Position numbers and translations under genes: made by a program
Part shown: one piece after another, positions 1 through 11,308 of the stretch
Layout: each line of letters begins with the position of its first letter
Position numbering within the stretch: the stretch's first letter is position 1
The notes under the pieces: model-generated
What the model was told of the DNA's origin: nothing
Database searches by the model: none
Seen by the model: only the letters and a program-made list of their open reading frames with translations
Source: Lonicera japonica
Lineage: Eukaryota > Streptophyta > Magnoliopsida > Dipsacales > Caprifoliaceae
DNA length: 64,000 bases
Direction: 5' to 3'
Assembly (NCBI GenBank): GCA_021464415.1
Contig: CM038468.1
Location: 2,914,001 to 2,978,000 of the forward strand

Positions 1-1460
1 CAAGGATTGAAAGCATATGTTCACATTACTTCAGTTGGTATATGTGGTACGGTTCAGACGAAAACATTTTCACAAATTCTGCTTCACTTTTATACAAGTT
101 TTAACCCACGAATTGTGAGATAGTAGAATAGGTGCTCAGTGAGTTTTCGGTGAGTTCGTGATAAAAGTGTCTTTCAACTATTCATAAGTCAAATTCATGT
201 AGGATGATGAAATCCTATAGGAAAAATGGGAAGGAACATAAACTTGAAAAAAAATGTACAAGAAATCATGCAAGGGTTGGGTGGTATGAAAGAGGGAAAA
301 AAATGAAAGGAAGCCAATTAACAAAGTAAAGTAAGAGTAATAAATTTCTTTCTTTTAGAATATACACATCGCTGCACGATAACGTAAGAGTAATAATATC
401 ACATCCTAAAAATAATCGTGTTCTCGTTAAGGTTTAGAAACTGTTCGAAGAAATGTTTGCTATTTGTTAGGCTAATCTACACAAGAAATTAAAATCACAA
501 GTGCATGTATCAAACTTGAGAAAAATTTACAATTGAGTTGCAATCAGCGCAACTAGATCTAAAAGTATGCCCACAAGGGAAACATATTTTCTATTGATTT
601 TTCCTTTCTTTCTGACTTTGTTTCATAGGAATTTGAAATAAATGAAATACAATATAATCCCATATATAACCATAGGGAGCCAGGGATTCAATTGAAATAC
701 ATGGAAAGGTAAGAAAAATGACGCAACTAGTTGAACCGCTATATGATGATATCCACTATTAGTGGTATACTCGATATTATCATTAACAAATCAACAAACA
801 GAAACTAGCTTAAACTAAATTAACATCTTCAATTTAGCAGCAAACAACAACAATACCTATTAGGATCCTAATTAAAGATTTATCACAAGAAAGGCATACC
901 ACTTAAGAAGCAACAACAGCAACAGCAACATCACAGAATTGTGACATTGATAGCGACAACCGTTGCAGTAGCAAAGCTAGCACAAGAATTGAACCAATAC
1001 ATATATAAGTTAATAAAATATATATTCTTTTTAAAGAGAAAATTATAGCTGTGGGTTTTACTTAAAGATAGTTGTTTTTGTTCAAGGGTTAAAGCCATGT
1101 TGACATTAAGGTCATTTATGGTTTAGATGGTTGACGCGAAAACACTTTCAAATATTCTGCCTCACTTTTGTATAAATAACACATAATTATAGGTTAATTG
1201 TAAAAAGGTAAAATAAACCTCAGTAAGTTTTCGACGAGTTTGTGACAAATGCATATATTTTTTAACTACTACAATTAACGTAGGATTAAATCCTTCAATA
1301 AAACAATGATGAAAAAGAAACAGTAAATACCATTGGATCCATGAGAAAGGATGTAATAAAAATATTAATATACCAATATAAATACAAGTAAAAATAGACC
1401 GATAAAAAAAATATATATACACAAGAGCTGGATGATACAAAGGAGAAAAAACCTGAAAGA
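1..1460. repeat. Non-coding stretch with two diverged direct copies of a ~300-bp block
   Basis: I see no gene here. Positions about 1-300 and 1070-1440 are alignable by eye. Both contain a 'gttcaCATTA / gttgACATTA' start, then a shared run ending in 'ttctgc(t/c)tcactttt', then 'cagt(g/a)agttttcg' and 'gtaggat', in the same order. They are clearly diverged, so the duplication is old. The short open frames on the minus strand in this stretch are AT-rich and show no recognisable domain. Confidence 0.5.
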
Positions 1461-1680
1461 GCCAGAGACAATTAACGTAACGATTTTAAAAACATAAGCC
1501 GCATTAGAGGCTGAACCATCACCAGAAGTTCCTTGAAGGGATATGGTCAATCTTATATATGCCACTCCAAGCCAGAGACAATTAACGTACCGATTTTAAA
1601 AACATAAGCTGCATTAGAGGCTGAACCATCACCAGAAGTTCCTTGAAGGGATATGGTCAATCTTATATATACCACTCCGA
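1461..1680. repeat. Perfectly adjacent tandem duplication, 110-bp unit, two copies
   Basis: The unit beginning 'gccagagacaattaacgta' occurs at 1461-1570 and again at 1571-1680 with only a few differences, so the duplication is recent. On the minus strand the unit reads as a short protein-like segment (QGTSGDGSASNAAYVFKI) followed by a GT that could be a splice donor. This may be a duplicated exon end of a gene relic, but I do not recognise the protein and no longer frame supports it. Confidence 0.8.
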
Positions 1681-2970
1681 GCTGCTTCCTTCGGTGCATA
1701 TTCCTTTCCAAAGAGAAGATTGCATTGTTTCCACTATGGGCATGGTCAATTTAGAATCCACTCGTGATAAAATAAGTAACTTCCAGTAATGCTTGTTAAT
1801 TACTTAAAACACAGCTTCTTTAATGGTAAAGCTTTAAAAACAAATTAGTTTAAAATCCTCTAATGTTAGTGCTTGTTAGGTTTGAGTTTTTGTTCGTTCC
1901 TTGAATCCAAAATAGTAATTTCACGTGGAAAAGTTTGAGTTTCGTCAACTTATAATTCAACCTGTTAATATGAACTATAAGAGACTTCCAATGTAAGTTT
2001 ACCAATTTAGGATTCTAAGGATGAATCAAAACTCGAACCAAACGAGGCAACCCTAGCACATATTAAGGTCGACCTTATCTCCCAGTGAAACACTAGTCCA
2101 CAAAAACCGAAACTAAAAATTATTAAAAAAATCTAGATTACCTATTCCAAATGAGCTCAAATGAGAATCTAAATCAAGCACAATACATTATAAAGTATCC
2201 AGAACACAACTAAACCATATAATATTGTCTACTCTACTGTAACATACTGTAGAGAAAATACATTCATCAAGAAAGAGAGAAGTTAGTGAAAGAGTAGCTT
2301 CTTCGATAATCGGCCGAAACTTTTACATCATTGAAAACCTGAGAACAAGTGTTTAAATCTTAGAATCCATTTGTCTTGCCTTCAACAAAAAGAAATTAAA
2401 AAATTAGAAGAATTAGATAGAAAAGTCGGAGAGTATTATTTATCTCGTTAGTGTCTCAAGCTTGATGCATTTTCTTTATAAACATGATAAAGCAGTGAGA
2501 TTATTCTTATCGATAGGGTTTCGATCATTTTAAGAGTATATATAATTACAATGAGTATAGAGGACGAATGTAGCTAGCTAAAGCATGAAATCACTCAAAT
2601 GATGAAGAAGCAATTATTTCGAACAAAGTTAAATTCAAAAATGAACTACAATATAATGGTGCCATCAATTACTCATTTACATACATCCCTCTATCTCTAA
2701 TTCGGAGTCACATTTTTCTTTTTAAATGAGATACTTCATCAATGATGAAGATTAGCTTCAACCTTACATTTTGAGATATAATCATATGGACAAAGAATCT
2801 CATAAATATGTAAAAAATATAGTTTTATCACAACAACTTGCTTTATGTTGACAACTTCAGTATTTTGAAAATCGGATGGAAAGAATACTTTATTAGCATG
2901 GGTTTCAATTGCAAAAGTGGAAATGTGCAGAAATATGAAGTAAACTACGTCAATTAGGAAAAGAACTAAC
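1681..2970. other. Intergenic, 3' flank of the receptor-like protein pseudogene
   Basis: No open frame of note and no mobile element termini were found. The stretch is AT-rich and lies downstream of the minus-strand receptor-like protein gene, so it probably includes its former terminator region. I cannot point to a specific polyadenylation site. Confidence 0.4.
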
Positions 2971-3748
2971 TTACATAGAGGAAGAACATACTAACCAATT
3001 ATCCCCATGACAGTTCAATTGCACCCAACTCTGCACTCTCGCCGTATTTACTGCTATTGACACATAGATCCAATCTTGTATTTGGTCCAAAAACTTGAAA
3101 TATGCAAATCTACATGAGCTTCGGAGCAGTAATGGACCAACGAATCCCCAAAATCCTATAGCAAAACCAAGAACTACACTCACATAGAAACCTGTTGTTA
3201 CAAATGTATCCTTAGCTTTGCCATGATCATTAGGTGGGGGAAACAAAGTTGATCCATCTTCTGGACACAGAGGCAACGGAAGCCCACAAAGTTTGTCATT
3301 TCCAGCATAAACAGAGGCATTGAAGGTGTCGAGTTGAGTGCTTCGTGGAATTTTACCCGAAAACTTGTTACTTGATAAGTCCAAGACATTAAGAGAATTC
3401 AATCTTCCAAGACCGATAGGAATCGCACCAGAAAGAATGTTTCTTGACAAATCAAGAATTTCGAGCTCTTTCATTTGACTAATATTTTGAATGAAATGTC
3501 CAGTCAAATTGTTTCTTGAAAGGTTCAGGGAACGTAATCCCACAAGACTTGCAAGTTCTTGGGGAATTTGTCCCACTAGTTTATTACTAGAAAGATCAAT
3601 GCATTTTAGTAGTCCCAAAGTACTTCCGTATTTAGAATGTTTTCCTTTCCATTGAACCAATGCACTAGGCACATACTCTCCAAATTGGAAATAAATCTCG
3701 GTACCAACAATATAACCCATGCTTTCTGAAAGTCCAATATACATGATC

Positions 3749-4035
3749 GTACTCGAACTTTCCGTTTGAATCACCTATTACAGAAAAGATGGTTGAATCT
3801 CGACTTAGATGGTTTGGGCATGTATGGAGGAGACCTGTAGATGCCGTGGTAAGGAGAGTTGATCATATGGAGGGAAGCCTAGTTGTTAGAGGCAGAGGAA
3901 GACCTAGAAAAACTATAGGTGAAACTATTAAGAAGGATTTAGAGGCGAATGGTTTCACTATAGATATGATTCACGACAGACCACTATAGGCGTCGTTTGA
4001 TCCATGTAGCCGACCCCACCTAGTGGGATAAAGGC

Positions 4036-4066
<31 letters not shown>

Positions 4067-4089
4067 ACTCGAACTTTCCGTTTGAATCA
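3749..4089. repeat. 25-nt target-site duplication flanking the LINE fragment
   Basis: The 25 bases at 3749-3773 are repeated exactly at 4065-4089 (starting gtactcgaactttccg). They bracket the inserted fragment and are coding sequence of the receptor-like protein. The left end of the match may include one or two bases of the TTG tail, so the true duplication is 23-25 nt. A duplication of this size is typical of target-primed reverse transcription. Confidence 0.93.
3774..4064 (+). mobile_element. 5'-truncated RTE-type LINE, 3' end only
   Basis: This 291-bp insert lies in the opposite orientation to the host gene. Its open frame 3789-3989 reads ESRLRWFGHVWRRP then RGRGRPRKT and is the extreme C terminus of a plant LINE reverse transcriptase polyprotein, followed by the 'HVADPT' end in a second frame. 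The insert ends in a (TTG)n tail at about 4036-4064 rather than poly(A), as known for plant RTE-clade LINEs. It is far too short to be active. Read on the host strand, the TTG tail gives a run of about ten threonines and then stops, which truncates the receptor. Confidence 0.92.
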
Positions 4090-6370
4090 AAGAATAAAAT
4101 TTCTTAAAGCATTGTGGAATGTTTCCTGATCTTTTGTTTTGAGAGAGGTCCAAGACTTGAGTAAGATTAAGAAGACACATGCTAAGGGGTATGCTTCCAT
4201 GGAAATCATTTCTTCGGAAACTAAGAACAGTTAAAAGTGTTAGGTCTGTCCCTATCCAAGCCGGTAGTTGTCCTGATAACTTATTTTCACTCACATCAAT
4301 AATTCTAAGAGATGAGCAATTCTTCAAAGATGAAGGGAGCTCCCCTACTAAACTATTGTTACGTAAGTTCAACAATTTAAGATGATGTAGGAAGCTAAAA
4401 GAGGCTGGAATTTTCCAGGAGAAATTATTGTTTGCTAAATCAAGAATTTCTAAGTTATTCCCAGTTGATCCAACAGTCAGGAACCTCCCCTGATAAAAGG
4501 TTGTTTGAGAGGTCGAGAAAACCTAAAAACTCGTTCACAACTGTGCACAATGAAGTAATTGATCCAGAGAACATATTGTTAGAGAGATCCAGTGATGACA
4601 TATTATGAGGAAGTAAAGGTATTAGACCCTTAAAACGATTAGAACTCAAATCCATTTGATCAAGATTAACAAAATTATGTGATAAATCAGGTAGCGTGCC
4701 ATAGATCTGGTTGCATGAGATATTTAGGTACATTAATTTAGGTGAGAAATCCCAAAACCAATTTGGAACTGTATCCAAAATTTCAGCACTAGTCATATAA
4801 AGGAAATAAATATTTCTTTGAGATCGAAGCCATTTTGGAAAATGAGGTCCCAACTTGCAGCTTGAAAGTTTAATAGTGTCCAACTGAAAACGAGGAGTCC
4901 AATCAGAGCTGAACTGCAAAGTCAACAAGTTAAAAGACAAGTCTAATGTCTTCAAGTTGGAAAGTTCCCCAATGCTTTCGAGTAGTCTCCCTTGTATCTT
5001 ATTGTTTGTAAGATACAAGTATCTCAACAGAGGAAATGATGTTAAGTCAGGCAATGACCCATTCAATTCATTATCCGACAAGTCGAGATATTCAAGAGGA
5101 GAACTTTGGCCAAAACGTTTTGGGAAAGACCCATTCAATTTATTACGATCAACCAGCAATTGCCTCAAAGATGAAAAGCTTGTAAAATCAGGTAATGAGC
5201 CACTGAATTTGTTCAGACTTAATTTCAAAATCTCCAACGAATTCTTTGATGCAAACATCGTTTGGAAAAGCTCTGGAAGTTGTCCAGTTAAATTGTTATA
5301 AGATAGGTCTAGTGACTTTAAACGGCTTAAATTCATGAAAGATTTTGGAATCTCACCTTCAAGGGCACACTGAAAAAGACTGAGACTTTCGAGGGACATC
5401 ATATTCCCAAAAGCATCAGGAATAGAACCTCCTAAAGGATTAGCAGACATGTCAACATCAACAAGGCTACTACTGAAATTGAATAGCCAATTGTAAATCG
5501 AAGAATTAGTGAAATGGTTATAACCCAGGTCAATTATATAAAGAGGAATAGAAGAAAAGTTTGTCAAGTGAAGAGAGGGAGAAATGATTCCAGGGAGGTT
5601 GCATGAATGAAGGAGCAAACTTGATAGGAAAGAGAGCCTATCAATGGATTGTAGCAAGTCGACCTTCTGAAGGTCAATAGAACTGAGATCAAGGTGTCGT
5701 AACAAACGAAGATCAGAAAGCCACTCTAGGTTTTCGACCGTCAGGTAGCCGTCATTAAACCCTAAGTCAAGAAAGCGCAAGTTAGTAAGGTTCCCAAGCT
5801 GATGAGGAACTCTACCAACAAAGCCAGACCATGACAGATTCAAGTGTTGTAATTTGCTGAGGGAACCAATGAATTCTGGGATTGGGATCGACTGGAAATA
5901 ATTGTAACTGAGGTCCAAATACTTCAACTGATTCAATTCAAGTAAAGAGGAACTCACCTTTCCAACGAGACCAACCTTATATAACAATTCACCTACGATG
6001 CGTCCAACCTCAAGCCGACCATGAAGATCGAGAAGGATTACATGAGCAGTAGTATTGCTACAGCGGATTCCTCTCCATTTGCAGCAGTCTTCTTCTTGGC
6101 TCCCCCAAGAAGAGAGAAGATGCCCTTTGTCATCCACAATTTCTTTCTTAAAATTGAGGAGTGCTTGTCTCTCGTTGTCCTTGCACCTGATCAACTTCAC
6201 AGTTCCAGCACCTCCTGAACTGGAACTGAAAAGTAAACAAGTGAAGGCTACGAACAACATTGATACTGTTATTATTTTGGAAACCATAATTATCAAAGCA
6301 AAAGGCAAACGATTTTTTTTTTATTTTTGTCGGTTGATGTTTTGAGTTACTTAAAAGACGTAATAGGCCC

Positions 6371-6378
6371 TTTTTATA
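6371..6378 (-). promoter_or_regulatory. Probable TATA box of the receptor-like protein gene
   Basis: On the minus strand the sequence reads GGCTATAAAAAGGGCC, about 63-70 bases upstream of the ATG at 6308. This fits a transcription start near 6340-6345 and a 5' leader of about 35 nt. Shortly upstream lies a (TTTC)n stretch near 6399-6415. Confidence 0.6.
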
Positions 6379-6399
6379 GCCAAACAAAAGTTCCGACCT

Positions 6400-6772
6400 T
6401 TCTTTCTTTCTTTCTAATACGGTCCCCACTTCACAGTAATTCTTATCTTAATTATATCTTAATTAATTAACTGATAGAATAGATTTTCTGATTTTTTAAT
6501 TGGTTTAGAAATTAACAAGTTATGGTCTGGCAAAAGTCTTTTATTTCTTTTTGGTATCTACCGGATTAAATTGCAACAACTTTAATAGTTATAAACTTGA
6601 GCATCAATTAATTTAGGTGTAACTTCTTATCTTATGGAAAAAATTAATGTTAGGGGCTAATTATTTCAGCCTCTTAGGTATAACCATTTCTATATATTTG
6701 ATACAAAGACAAAATTCTAAATGGAAATATTACATCCACATTCAAGAATACCAACTCCTAATGTAAATATAC
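6400..6772. repeat. Upstream flank of the receptor-like protein gene, sharing a block with 47.4 kb and 51.8 kb
   Basis: From about 6412 to 6540 the sequence runs 'tacggtccccacttcacagtaatt', then 'cttaattaattaact', then 'ggtttagaaattaa', then 'caaaagtctttt'. The same elements occur in the same order and orientation at about 47380-47510 and 51800-51930. It is therefore a member of a local dispersed repeat family. No other gene is seen before the LTR element at 6773. Confidence 0.65.
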
Positions 6773-8442
6773 TGATAAACGCATAATATTGTCATGTCTA
6801 AGCTCCTTCTCGGAGTAGCTTGACGCGTTTGTTGCTTTAATTCTGCCTAATTATCCACTTATTTTGAGATTAGTGTCTTAGCGAGTTTGTATCTAACCTC
6901 GTCCCGCTAGGAGTGCTTTTGTGGTGTTTCTATGTGTTTATAGGCATAGGATGCAATGACCCTTGAAGTCCTGATCAAGCGCTAGTGAAAAGCTCGAAAA
7001 ATGCTGATTTGAGGATTTTCCCAGAAGCTTGATCGATCATGGGTATCCCATGATCGATCATGGTGCAAACTTGTCTTCAGGCAGAGAACCCCATGATCGA
7101 TCATGGGAAGGCCATGATCGATCATGGCCTGGCGGGGACAGCCACCAACTCCTGCTTTTAGCCTTATTTCATGGATGATTGTTCCTAGATATTTTCCCTT
7201 GCATTGTTTATTAGTTTTTTGGTTCTCCTTTAGCTTGAGAGGGGTCTAGAGAGTAAGGAGATGATTTTTATCTAGTTTGATACACTTATAAGTTGTAGAG
7301 AGAAGAGAGAGCTCTTATTCATTGTTCTTCATTTTCCCTTGTAAGTATTTTGATTTGTAAGAATGATTTCCTCTTCTATAATATTTGTTCTTGCATCTAT
7401 TATGGAGTAGTCTATTACTAAGGTTACGGAGGTTGTTTGCGATATGATTTTTGGTGATTAATGGCTCAATCCATGTTTAAAGTTTGATAAATATTTGTGA
7501 ATCTTCTTCTTCTTCATCATATCTTCCATTATTTCAAGCTTTCTAGGTATTTTCATATTAAGTTAAGACTTTATATGCTTTGTATATTTAGTTCTTGGTT
7601 GTTAATGAACATACAACATATTTATATGGTTCTAGAAAGCTTGTAGTCTCTTTCCCCCATCCATGGAGTTTTTCCCTCTTCATAGAAATTATGAATAGTT
7701 CTTAAAACTCCATAGATGGATTATAAATTTGTTTAGCTTATCTTTGATTCATTTATTGATATATTGAGTGCTTCTTACACTTTATGTGATACTTAGACTT
7801 TATATTTTCTACCATAAGTGATAAACGATGAGTTGACGAATTTATCTCATAAACTTCATTCCGTTTCATTGTTAGGATTCACTTTATAATTTTCATTCTT
7901 TAAATCATGAGATTGCATACACTTGCTTTATGTTAAATCTTTTTATGATGAGTTTGTCATATCTATCTCGGATTAGCTTCATCGGGAATGGGTTGCCTTG
8001 CTTCACACCCGTAGCTAAGAGATAGGAACGATAACCTCGTCTTTGGTGGAATGTTGTTTGTTTCTCTCTTGATATAGCTTCAATCCGGGAATGAGGCGCC
8101 TAGCGTAGCACCCTTTGCTATTGAGAGATACACCAACATTCCCCTTATCTTGAGAAACCTTGTGTTGAAATCTTTGTATGAGCTATCGATCACCGTCTCT
8201 TAAATCGTAACCAACCTCCACCTACCTTAGTGCTTTCTTATTAATTTTCACAACCGTTTTACATTTTCGTTATTTCGAAACCAATCCAACTTACAAAAAT
8301 CTGAAAAGCACTTAATCCGTAATCCATTCCATTCCTTTTCACTTATCCCTGTGGTTCGACACTCGGACTTCCGAGACTATATTACAACTTGACGTGCCTG
8401 CACTTGGGCTTTACATCGAAGCGCGTTATTTTAGTTGCGTCA
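6773..8442 (+). repeat. 5' LTR of the Athila-like element
   Basis: This LTR is 1670 bp, begins TGATAAACGCATAATATTG and ends GCGTCA. It is collinear with the copy at 12309-13978 with no indel detected. Differences seen include one near 6898, two around 7026-7030, two near 7177, one near 7290 and several in the last 150 bp. Four palindromic sites lie at 7029-7127. Confidence 0.95.
7029..7127. promoter_or_regulatory. Cluster of four CCATGATCGATCATGG palindromes in the 5' LTR
   Basis: Perfect 16-nt palindromes lie at 7048-7063, 7091-7106 and 7112-7127, with a partly mutated fourth at about 7029-7042. Spacing is 19-43 nt. They sit some 260-350 bp into the LTR, so probably in U3, and could bind a homodimeric factor or fold into hairpins. 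I see no convincing TATA box close by in this family. Confidence 0.75.
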
Positions 8443-8448
8443 AGTTTT

Positions 8449-8466
8449 TGGCGCCGTTGCCGGGGA
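8449..8466 (+). other. Primer binding site, tRNA-Asp type
   Basis: TGGCGCCGTTGCCGGGGA lies six bases after the 5' LTR. It is complementary to the 3' end of plant tRNA-Asp(GUC), which ends ...CCCCGGCAACGGCGCCA. This primer is characteristic of the Athila lineage of Gypsy elements. Confidence 0.92.
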
Positions 8467-8608
8467 CAAGGCAAAAGGCGGATCTCGGGTTTTGTACAAA
8501 ACCATTCTGTAAGTTTTTCTCTCTATTTAATTAATTTATTTTTCTCCCTTATTTGTTGTTTTATTTTGTAGAGTTTTCGTGGAGCAATTCGAATAGTTTT
8601 TCAAGCCC

Positions 8609-11308
8609 ATGCAAGGGCAATTATTTGTGGATATTCGAATTAGCCCTCCTCCTTCGCCAAGAATGGCAAATCAAGGAAGGGCTGCAGATCACGAGAGTGA
8701 TAATGAAGGGGAAGGTGCCAACAATGTTCCTCCCGTTAGGACCATGAGGGATTACCTTCAACCGCCTCGGGCAACATCGAATTCATGCATTGTCCTTCCG
8801 GCCGGACTAGCCGGTGCGTTCTCGTTCAAACCAGGTATGCTTCAACATATCCCTTCCTTTCATGGTATGGAGTCGGAAAACCCATACTTGCATTTGAAAG
8901 ACTTTGAAGAAGTGTGCTCCACATTTCGTGAGGCAAATGTTAACGAGGATGTCATGCGTTTAAAACTCTTCCCTTTTTCCCTAAAAGACAAAGGAAAAAT
9001 TTGGTTAAATGCTCAAAGACCGCAATCAATTCGGTCTTGGCAAGAGCTTCAAGCGGAATTTCTAAAAAAATTCTTTCCTGTTCATAGAACCAATGCTTTA
9101 AGAAGGTCGATATCCAATTTTTCACCAAAAGAAAATGAAACTTTTTATAAGTGTTGGGAAAGATACAAGGAACTTCTAAACGCATGCCCTCACCATGGTC
9201 ACGAAACGTGGAGCCTTGTTAGTTTTTTCTATGAATCTCTCACCCCTGAGATGCGTACGTTTGTTGAGACCATGTGTAATGGTCAATTCTTAAGTAAGAA
9301 TCCCGATGAGGCTTTATTGTATTTTGATGAATTAGCGGAAGGTGCCCAAAATTGGAACACCTATTCCGAGGAACCCAAAGCCAAAACTCAAAGAAGGGGT
9401 GGGTTGTACCAAGTGTCCAATAAGGATGACATGGGGGCAAGGTTATTCCAATTGTCTAAGAAAGTAGAGGCAATGGAAGCAAGTAAGCTTAAAGAGGTCA
9501 ACGTAGTATCCTCGAGTCAGTTGTGTGTCATTTGCGAAAATTCAGGACACACTACCGAGGATTGTCCTACCATTCCCGCTTTTCGGGAAGTCCTCAAAAA
9601 TCCCGCCCAAGTCAATGCTTTGCACCAGTACAACCAAAATAGCAACCAAAATCGTAACCAAAATGATCCTTACTGTCAAAGGTACAATGAGGGATGGAAG
9701 AATCACCCCAATTTCAGTTGGGGAGGAAATCAAAGTCAGAACCACAACCAATATCATCAGAACCAAAGGCAACAACAACCTCAAAACTCTTTTGTTCCAC
9801 CTCAGAATCAAAATCCCAACCAAAACTTGGAAGCTTTGTTGAGGTCATTTGTGGACAAAACGGATCGTGATGTAAGTGAGTTAAAAACTCAAATGTCTAA
9901 ACTCACCACCGCCCTAGCTACTCAAGAGAAGGGAAAATTCCCCTCTCAACCTTTAGTTAATCCTAGAGGGCAAGTTCAAGTCATAGAGGGAGGAGAGTCT
10001 AGCACCAAGATAGAAGAACTCAATTCTATCACGATCCTGAGGAGTGGGAAGGAGGTAGACAAGACTATTGTTCCTAAAACCCCCAAGGTGGCGGACATAG
10101 TTGAGCCTTCGGGTGTTGAGAAGGTTGTGAGTGAAGAAAAGAGGAGAGAGGAAGAGAGACAAGGGAAGGAGGATCTCGAAAAGATCAAAAATGGGATCAA
10201 AGTCCCATTTCCAGAGAGATTGAACCAACCATCCAAATCTAACACCGAGATCTTGGATGTCTCTAGGCAAGTGAAAATCAACATTCCGTTGCTTGACGCG
10301 GTCAAGCAAATACCTTCGTACGCTAACTTCCTCAAGGACTTATGTACTACCAAACGAAGGTTGAATGTCAAGAAAAAGGCCTTTATGGCGGAGCAAGTGA
10401 GCTCCCTCATGCAAGGCACGAGAGCCCCCAAGTTCAAAGACCCCGGTTGTCCCACAATTTCGTGTGTCATAGGAAATTGTAGGATTAAAAATGCTTTGTT
10501 AGATTTGGGAGCAAGTGTGAATGTGCTCCCATATTCGGTATATCAACAATTGGGGTTAGGTGAGTTGAAACCCACGAGGGTTACAATCCAATTAGCGGAC
10601 CGATCCATTAAAATCCCAAGAGGGATAGTCGAGGATGTACTTGTCCAAGTCGACAAGTTCTATTTTCCGGTTGATTTTATCATCCTCAACATGCAACTAG
10701 TGCCAAATCCCGCTAACGAGATTCCGGTCATCCTTGGCCGACCATTTCTTGCGACGTCCAATGCCATTATCAATTGCAAGAATGGAATCGTTAAGTTAGC
10801 TTTTGGTAACATGACTCTAGACCTTAATGTGTTCTCTTTAAATAATCAGAAAGATGATTGTGATGAAGAAAGTGAACATGTTAACATGATAGAATCTTTG
10901 GCCAAAGACGACTTTGTTGCCACTTTAGAATCGGATTCTACGGAAGGTTTTCTAACCACTTCCGAGGAACCCGAGGAATGTATGCAAGTGTTTTCTTTGT
11001 TGGATAAACAGGTTAATTCATCCGATGATCAAGAAGAAAACACACCCACCTCCACCAAAAAGCTTGAAGGAAAAATCAAGCTAAAGCCATTACCGAGCAA
11101 GTTAAAGCATGCATTCTTAGGAACTTTTCAAGCTCGTTATCTAAATGGATTTAGAAAAGCCAAAGTGGATTCCTCCACTTTTCACCAATCTCTTCACATT
11201 GAGGACAATGTCTTCTTCAAGTTGGGGGGTATGCGTATTCCAAAACACTTTTCATTTTTTGTTTGGTTGGCTTTTCTATTTATGCTTGTAAAAATTCCAT
11301 GGGATTAG
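8609..11308 (+). CDS. Athila-type gag-protease polyprotein of a non-autonomous element
   Basis: The 899-codon frame is uninterrupted. Residues about 40-260 are an Athila retrotransposon gag domain (LHLKDFEEVCSTF, MRLKLFPFSLKDKGKIWLN, WQELQAEFLKKFFP). A CX2CX4HX4C zinc knuckle (CVICENSGHTTEDC) lies near residue 310, followed by an Asn/Gln-rich stretch at about 345-400. An aspartic protease with the DLGASVNVLP active-site motif is at about residue 635. The frame ends just after LKPLPSKLKHAFLG, the sequence that usually opens the reverse transcriptase region, and the last 30 residues are unrelated hydrophobic sequence. Pol therefore appears to have been deleted exactly at the protease/RT junction. 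Translation could also start at the second Met (8663, MANQGRAADH). Confidence 0.92.
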   Translation: MQGQLFVDIRISPPPSPRMANQGRAADHESDNEGEGANNVPPVRTMRDYLQPPRATSNSCIVLPAGLAGAFSFKPGMLQHIPSFHGMESENPYLHLKDFEEVCSTFREANVNEDVMRLKLFPFSLKDKGKIWLNAQRPQSIRSWQELQAEFLKKFFPVHRTNALRRSISNFSPKENETFYKCWERYKELLNACPHHGHETWSLVSFFYESLTPEMRTFVETMCNGQFLSKNPDEALLYFDELAEGAQNWNTYSEEPKAKTQRRGGLYQVSNKDDMGARLFQLSKKVEAMEASKLKEVNVVSSSQLCVICENSGHTTEDCPTIPAFREVLKNPAQVNALHQYNQNSNQNRNQNDPYCQRYNEGWKNHPNFSWGGNQSQNHNQYHQNQRQQQPQNSFVPPQNQNPNQNLEALLRSFVDKTDRDVSELKTQMSKLTTALATQEKGKFPSQPLVNPRGQVQVIEGGESSTKIEELNSITILRSGKEVDKTIVPKTPKVADIVEPSGVEKVVSEEKRREEERQGKEDLEKIKNGIKVPFPERLNQPSKSNTEILDVSRQVKINIPLLDAVKQIPSYANFLKDLCTTKRRLNVKKKAFMAEQVSSLMQGTRAPKFKDPGCPTISCVIGNCRIKNALLDLGASVNVLPYSVYQQLGLGELKPTRVTIQLADRSIKIPRGIVEDVLVQVDKFYFPVDFIILNMQLVPNPANEIPVILGRPFLATSNAIINCKNGIVKLAFGNMTLDLNVFSLNNQKDDCDEESEHVNMIESLAKDDFVATLESDSTEGFLTTSEEPEECMQVFSLLDKQVNSSDDQEENTPTSTKKLEGKIKLKPLPSKLKHAFLGTFQARYLNGFRKAKVDSSTFHQSLHIEDNVFFKLGGMRIPKHFSFFVWLAFLFMLVKIPWD

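Larger units (their letters stand above)
2971..6308 (-). pseudogene. LRR receptor-like protein (EIX/Cf type), broken by a frameshift and a LINE insertion
   Basis: Receptor-like proteins of this class are plasma-membrane pattern or effector receptors with an extracellular LRR domain and no kinase. The first 617 codons (6308 to 4455) give a signal peptide of about 30 residues and the plant LRR N-cap with CKDNERQALLNFK and DCCKWRGIRC. Many LRRs with LxxLxLxxN and GxIP signatures follow. The frame then breaks near 4453-4459 (a stop directly after DCWINW), and LRRs resume one frame over at 4375-4090. After the LINE, 3774-2971 supplies an island-like segment, about four LRRs, the LCGLPLP cap, a transmembrane helix (GFYVSVVLGFAIGFWGFVG) and a short tail. 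Expected family length is about 900-1000 residues, and the parts add up to that. The start may instead be the second Met at 6287. The frameshift could be an assembly error; the LINE insertion is real. Confidence 0.9.

Noticed and set aside
3789..3989. Small plus-strand gene inside the receptor-like protein
   Set aside because: It is the 3' terminal coding part of a truncated LINE, with no start context or upstream domains.
3971..4375. Polythreonine protein segment
   Set aside because: The threonine run is the antisense reading of the LINE (TTG)n tail, not a real domain.
7029..7127. CRISPR-like array of short palindromic repeats
   Set aside because: Repeats are 16 nt with uneven short spacers inside a plant LTR that is duplicated at the other end of the element.
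8449..8466. tRNA-Asp gene fragment
   Set aside because: The match is the 18-nt primer site complementary to the tRNA 3' end, in the right place after an LTR; no cloverleaf is present.
9542..10470. Several minus-strand frames of 90-160 codons
   Set aside because: They lie antisense to the gag-protease frame, have no domain and reflect its codon composition.
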